DNA from: Bryobacteraceae bacterium CoA2 C42
GTDB lineage: Bacteria; Acidobacteriota; Terriglobia; Bryobacterales; Bryobacteraceae
Direction: 5' to 3'
Length of the DNA stretch: 32,677 bases
Assembly (NCBI GenBank): GCA_019931245.1
Contig: JAINDL010000007.1
Location: 1-32,677 of the forward strand
This document shows, one piece after another, positions 32,418 to 32,677 of the stretch (position 1 is its first letter; the number at the start of each line of letters is the position of its first letter). The translations under genes and the position numbers were made by a program. A model generated the notes under the pieces. That model made no database searches and was not told the DNA's origin. It saw nothing but the letters and a program-made list of their open reading frames with translations.

Positions 32418-32677
32418 CCCAAACGAATGCATCATCCTCCAACCGCAACGCTACGCGCTCAAATTGGAATCGGACCCCAACGCGGCGAATGACCAACTCG
32501 AAAGGCCGAGCAGGAACTGATACCGCCGCTCGCTGCGTTTTACCAAACAGTTCGATCGTGTCCATTCCCAGGCGCTCCCCCTGTCCTGCTGCGTACGCGA
32601 TGCCGGCGACATATCGGGCTGGCCTGTATCCGGCCAGCCTTCCCACCAGAGAGCCCGCTCCCGACCCTCCCAACGCC
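32392..32677 (-). CDS. Unknown protein, 5' end beyond window
   Basis: The minus-strand frame is open from the window edge to a TGA at 32392, giving at least 95 C-terminal residues. Codon use and composition look coding: mixed residues such as GMDTIELFGKTQRAAVS, then RPFELVIRRVGVRFQFERVAL. The true start lies outside the window. I recognise no family, and no membrane segment or catalytic motif is visible. It converges on the DHFR-family gene with a 26-bp overlap. Confidence 0.5.
   Translation of the reverse strand, partial: ALGGSGAGSLVGRLAGYRPARYVAGIAYAAGQGERLGMDTIELFGKTQRAAVSVPARPFELVIRRVGVRFQFERVALRLEDDAFVWAMDAPPGP

Overview
The window looks like a chromosomal segment of a high-GC, Gram-negative Acidobacteriota bacterium, most likely of the Solibacter/Bryobacter type. 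This is an inference. It rests on three very large Oar-like TonB-dependent receptors that carry an N-terminal carboxypeptidase-regulatory-like domain, on outer-membrane and Tat-exported proteins, and on the mixture of housekeeping families. No rRNA, tRNA or CRISPR array was seen.

Layout. Positions 1-293 hold insertion-sequence debris: the 5' part of an IS6-family transposase with its terminal inverted repeat, cut at about 88-90 by sequence resembling an IS21-family end. Next come a secreted HExxH protein (356-949), an Oar-like receptor (1175-4627), a Tat-signal HisC-like aminotransferase (4718-5854) and a SulP transporter lacking STAS (5847-7130). Convergent to these is a tightly overlapping minus-strand aromatic amino acid operon, read from 13532 down to 7127: parvulin-like PPIase, trpC, trpF, trpB, trpA, chorismate mutase, DAHP synthase, tyrA. 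A divergent phospholipase-B-like hydrolase (13569-14993) is followed without a gap by a decaheme cytochrome c, an MtrB/PioB-like outer-membrane barrel and a small membrane protein (14993-18165), a probable porin-cytochrome electron conduit. A minus-strand group (22254 to 18193) holds hicB, a truncated hicA, dinB, murQ, murA and a rhodanese. A second Oar-like receptor (22361-25750, minus) is divergent from an MscS-type channel (25832-27466), a third Oar-like receptor (27526-30717) and a Tat-signal enolase-superfamily protein (30717-31823). A DHFR-family reductase (31872-32417) and an edge-truncated unknown gene finish the window.

How the parts may work together. The aromatic operon supplies the entry enzyme, the branch-point mutase, the tyrosine branch and the last four tryptophan steps; trpE, trpG and trpD are absent here. 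murQ (cell-wall recycling) is coupled to murA (de novo peptidoglycan synthesis). The cytochrome and barrel could carry electrons across the outer membrane. Two of the three Oar-like receptors are directly followed by an enzyme with a Tat-type leader, suggesting receptor/periplasmic-enzyme pairs for a substrate that cannot be named from sequence.

The most unusual points are the in-frame triplicated 9-residue repeat in TrpF, the compact cytochrome/barrel module, the receptor/Tat-enzyme pairs, the decayed hicBA, a strong C excess on the plus strand over about 15-31.8 kb that stops at the DHFR-family gene, and several -10-like hexamers lying only 4-13 nt from start codons.
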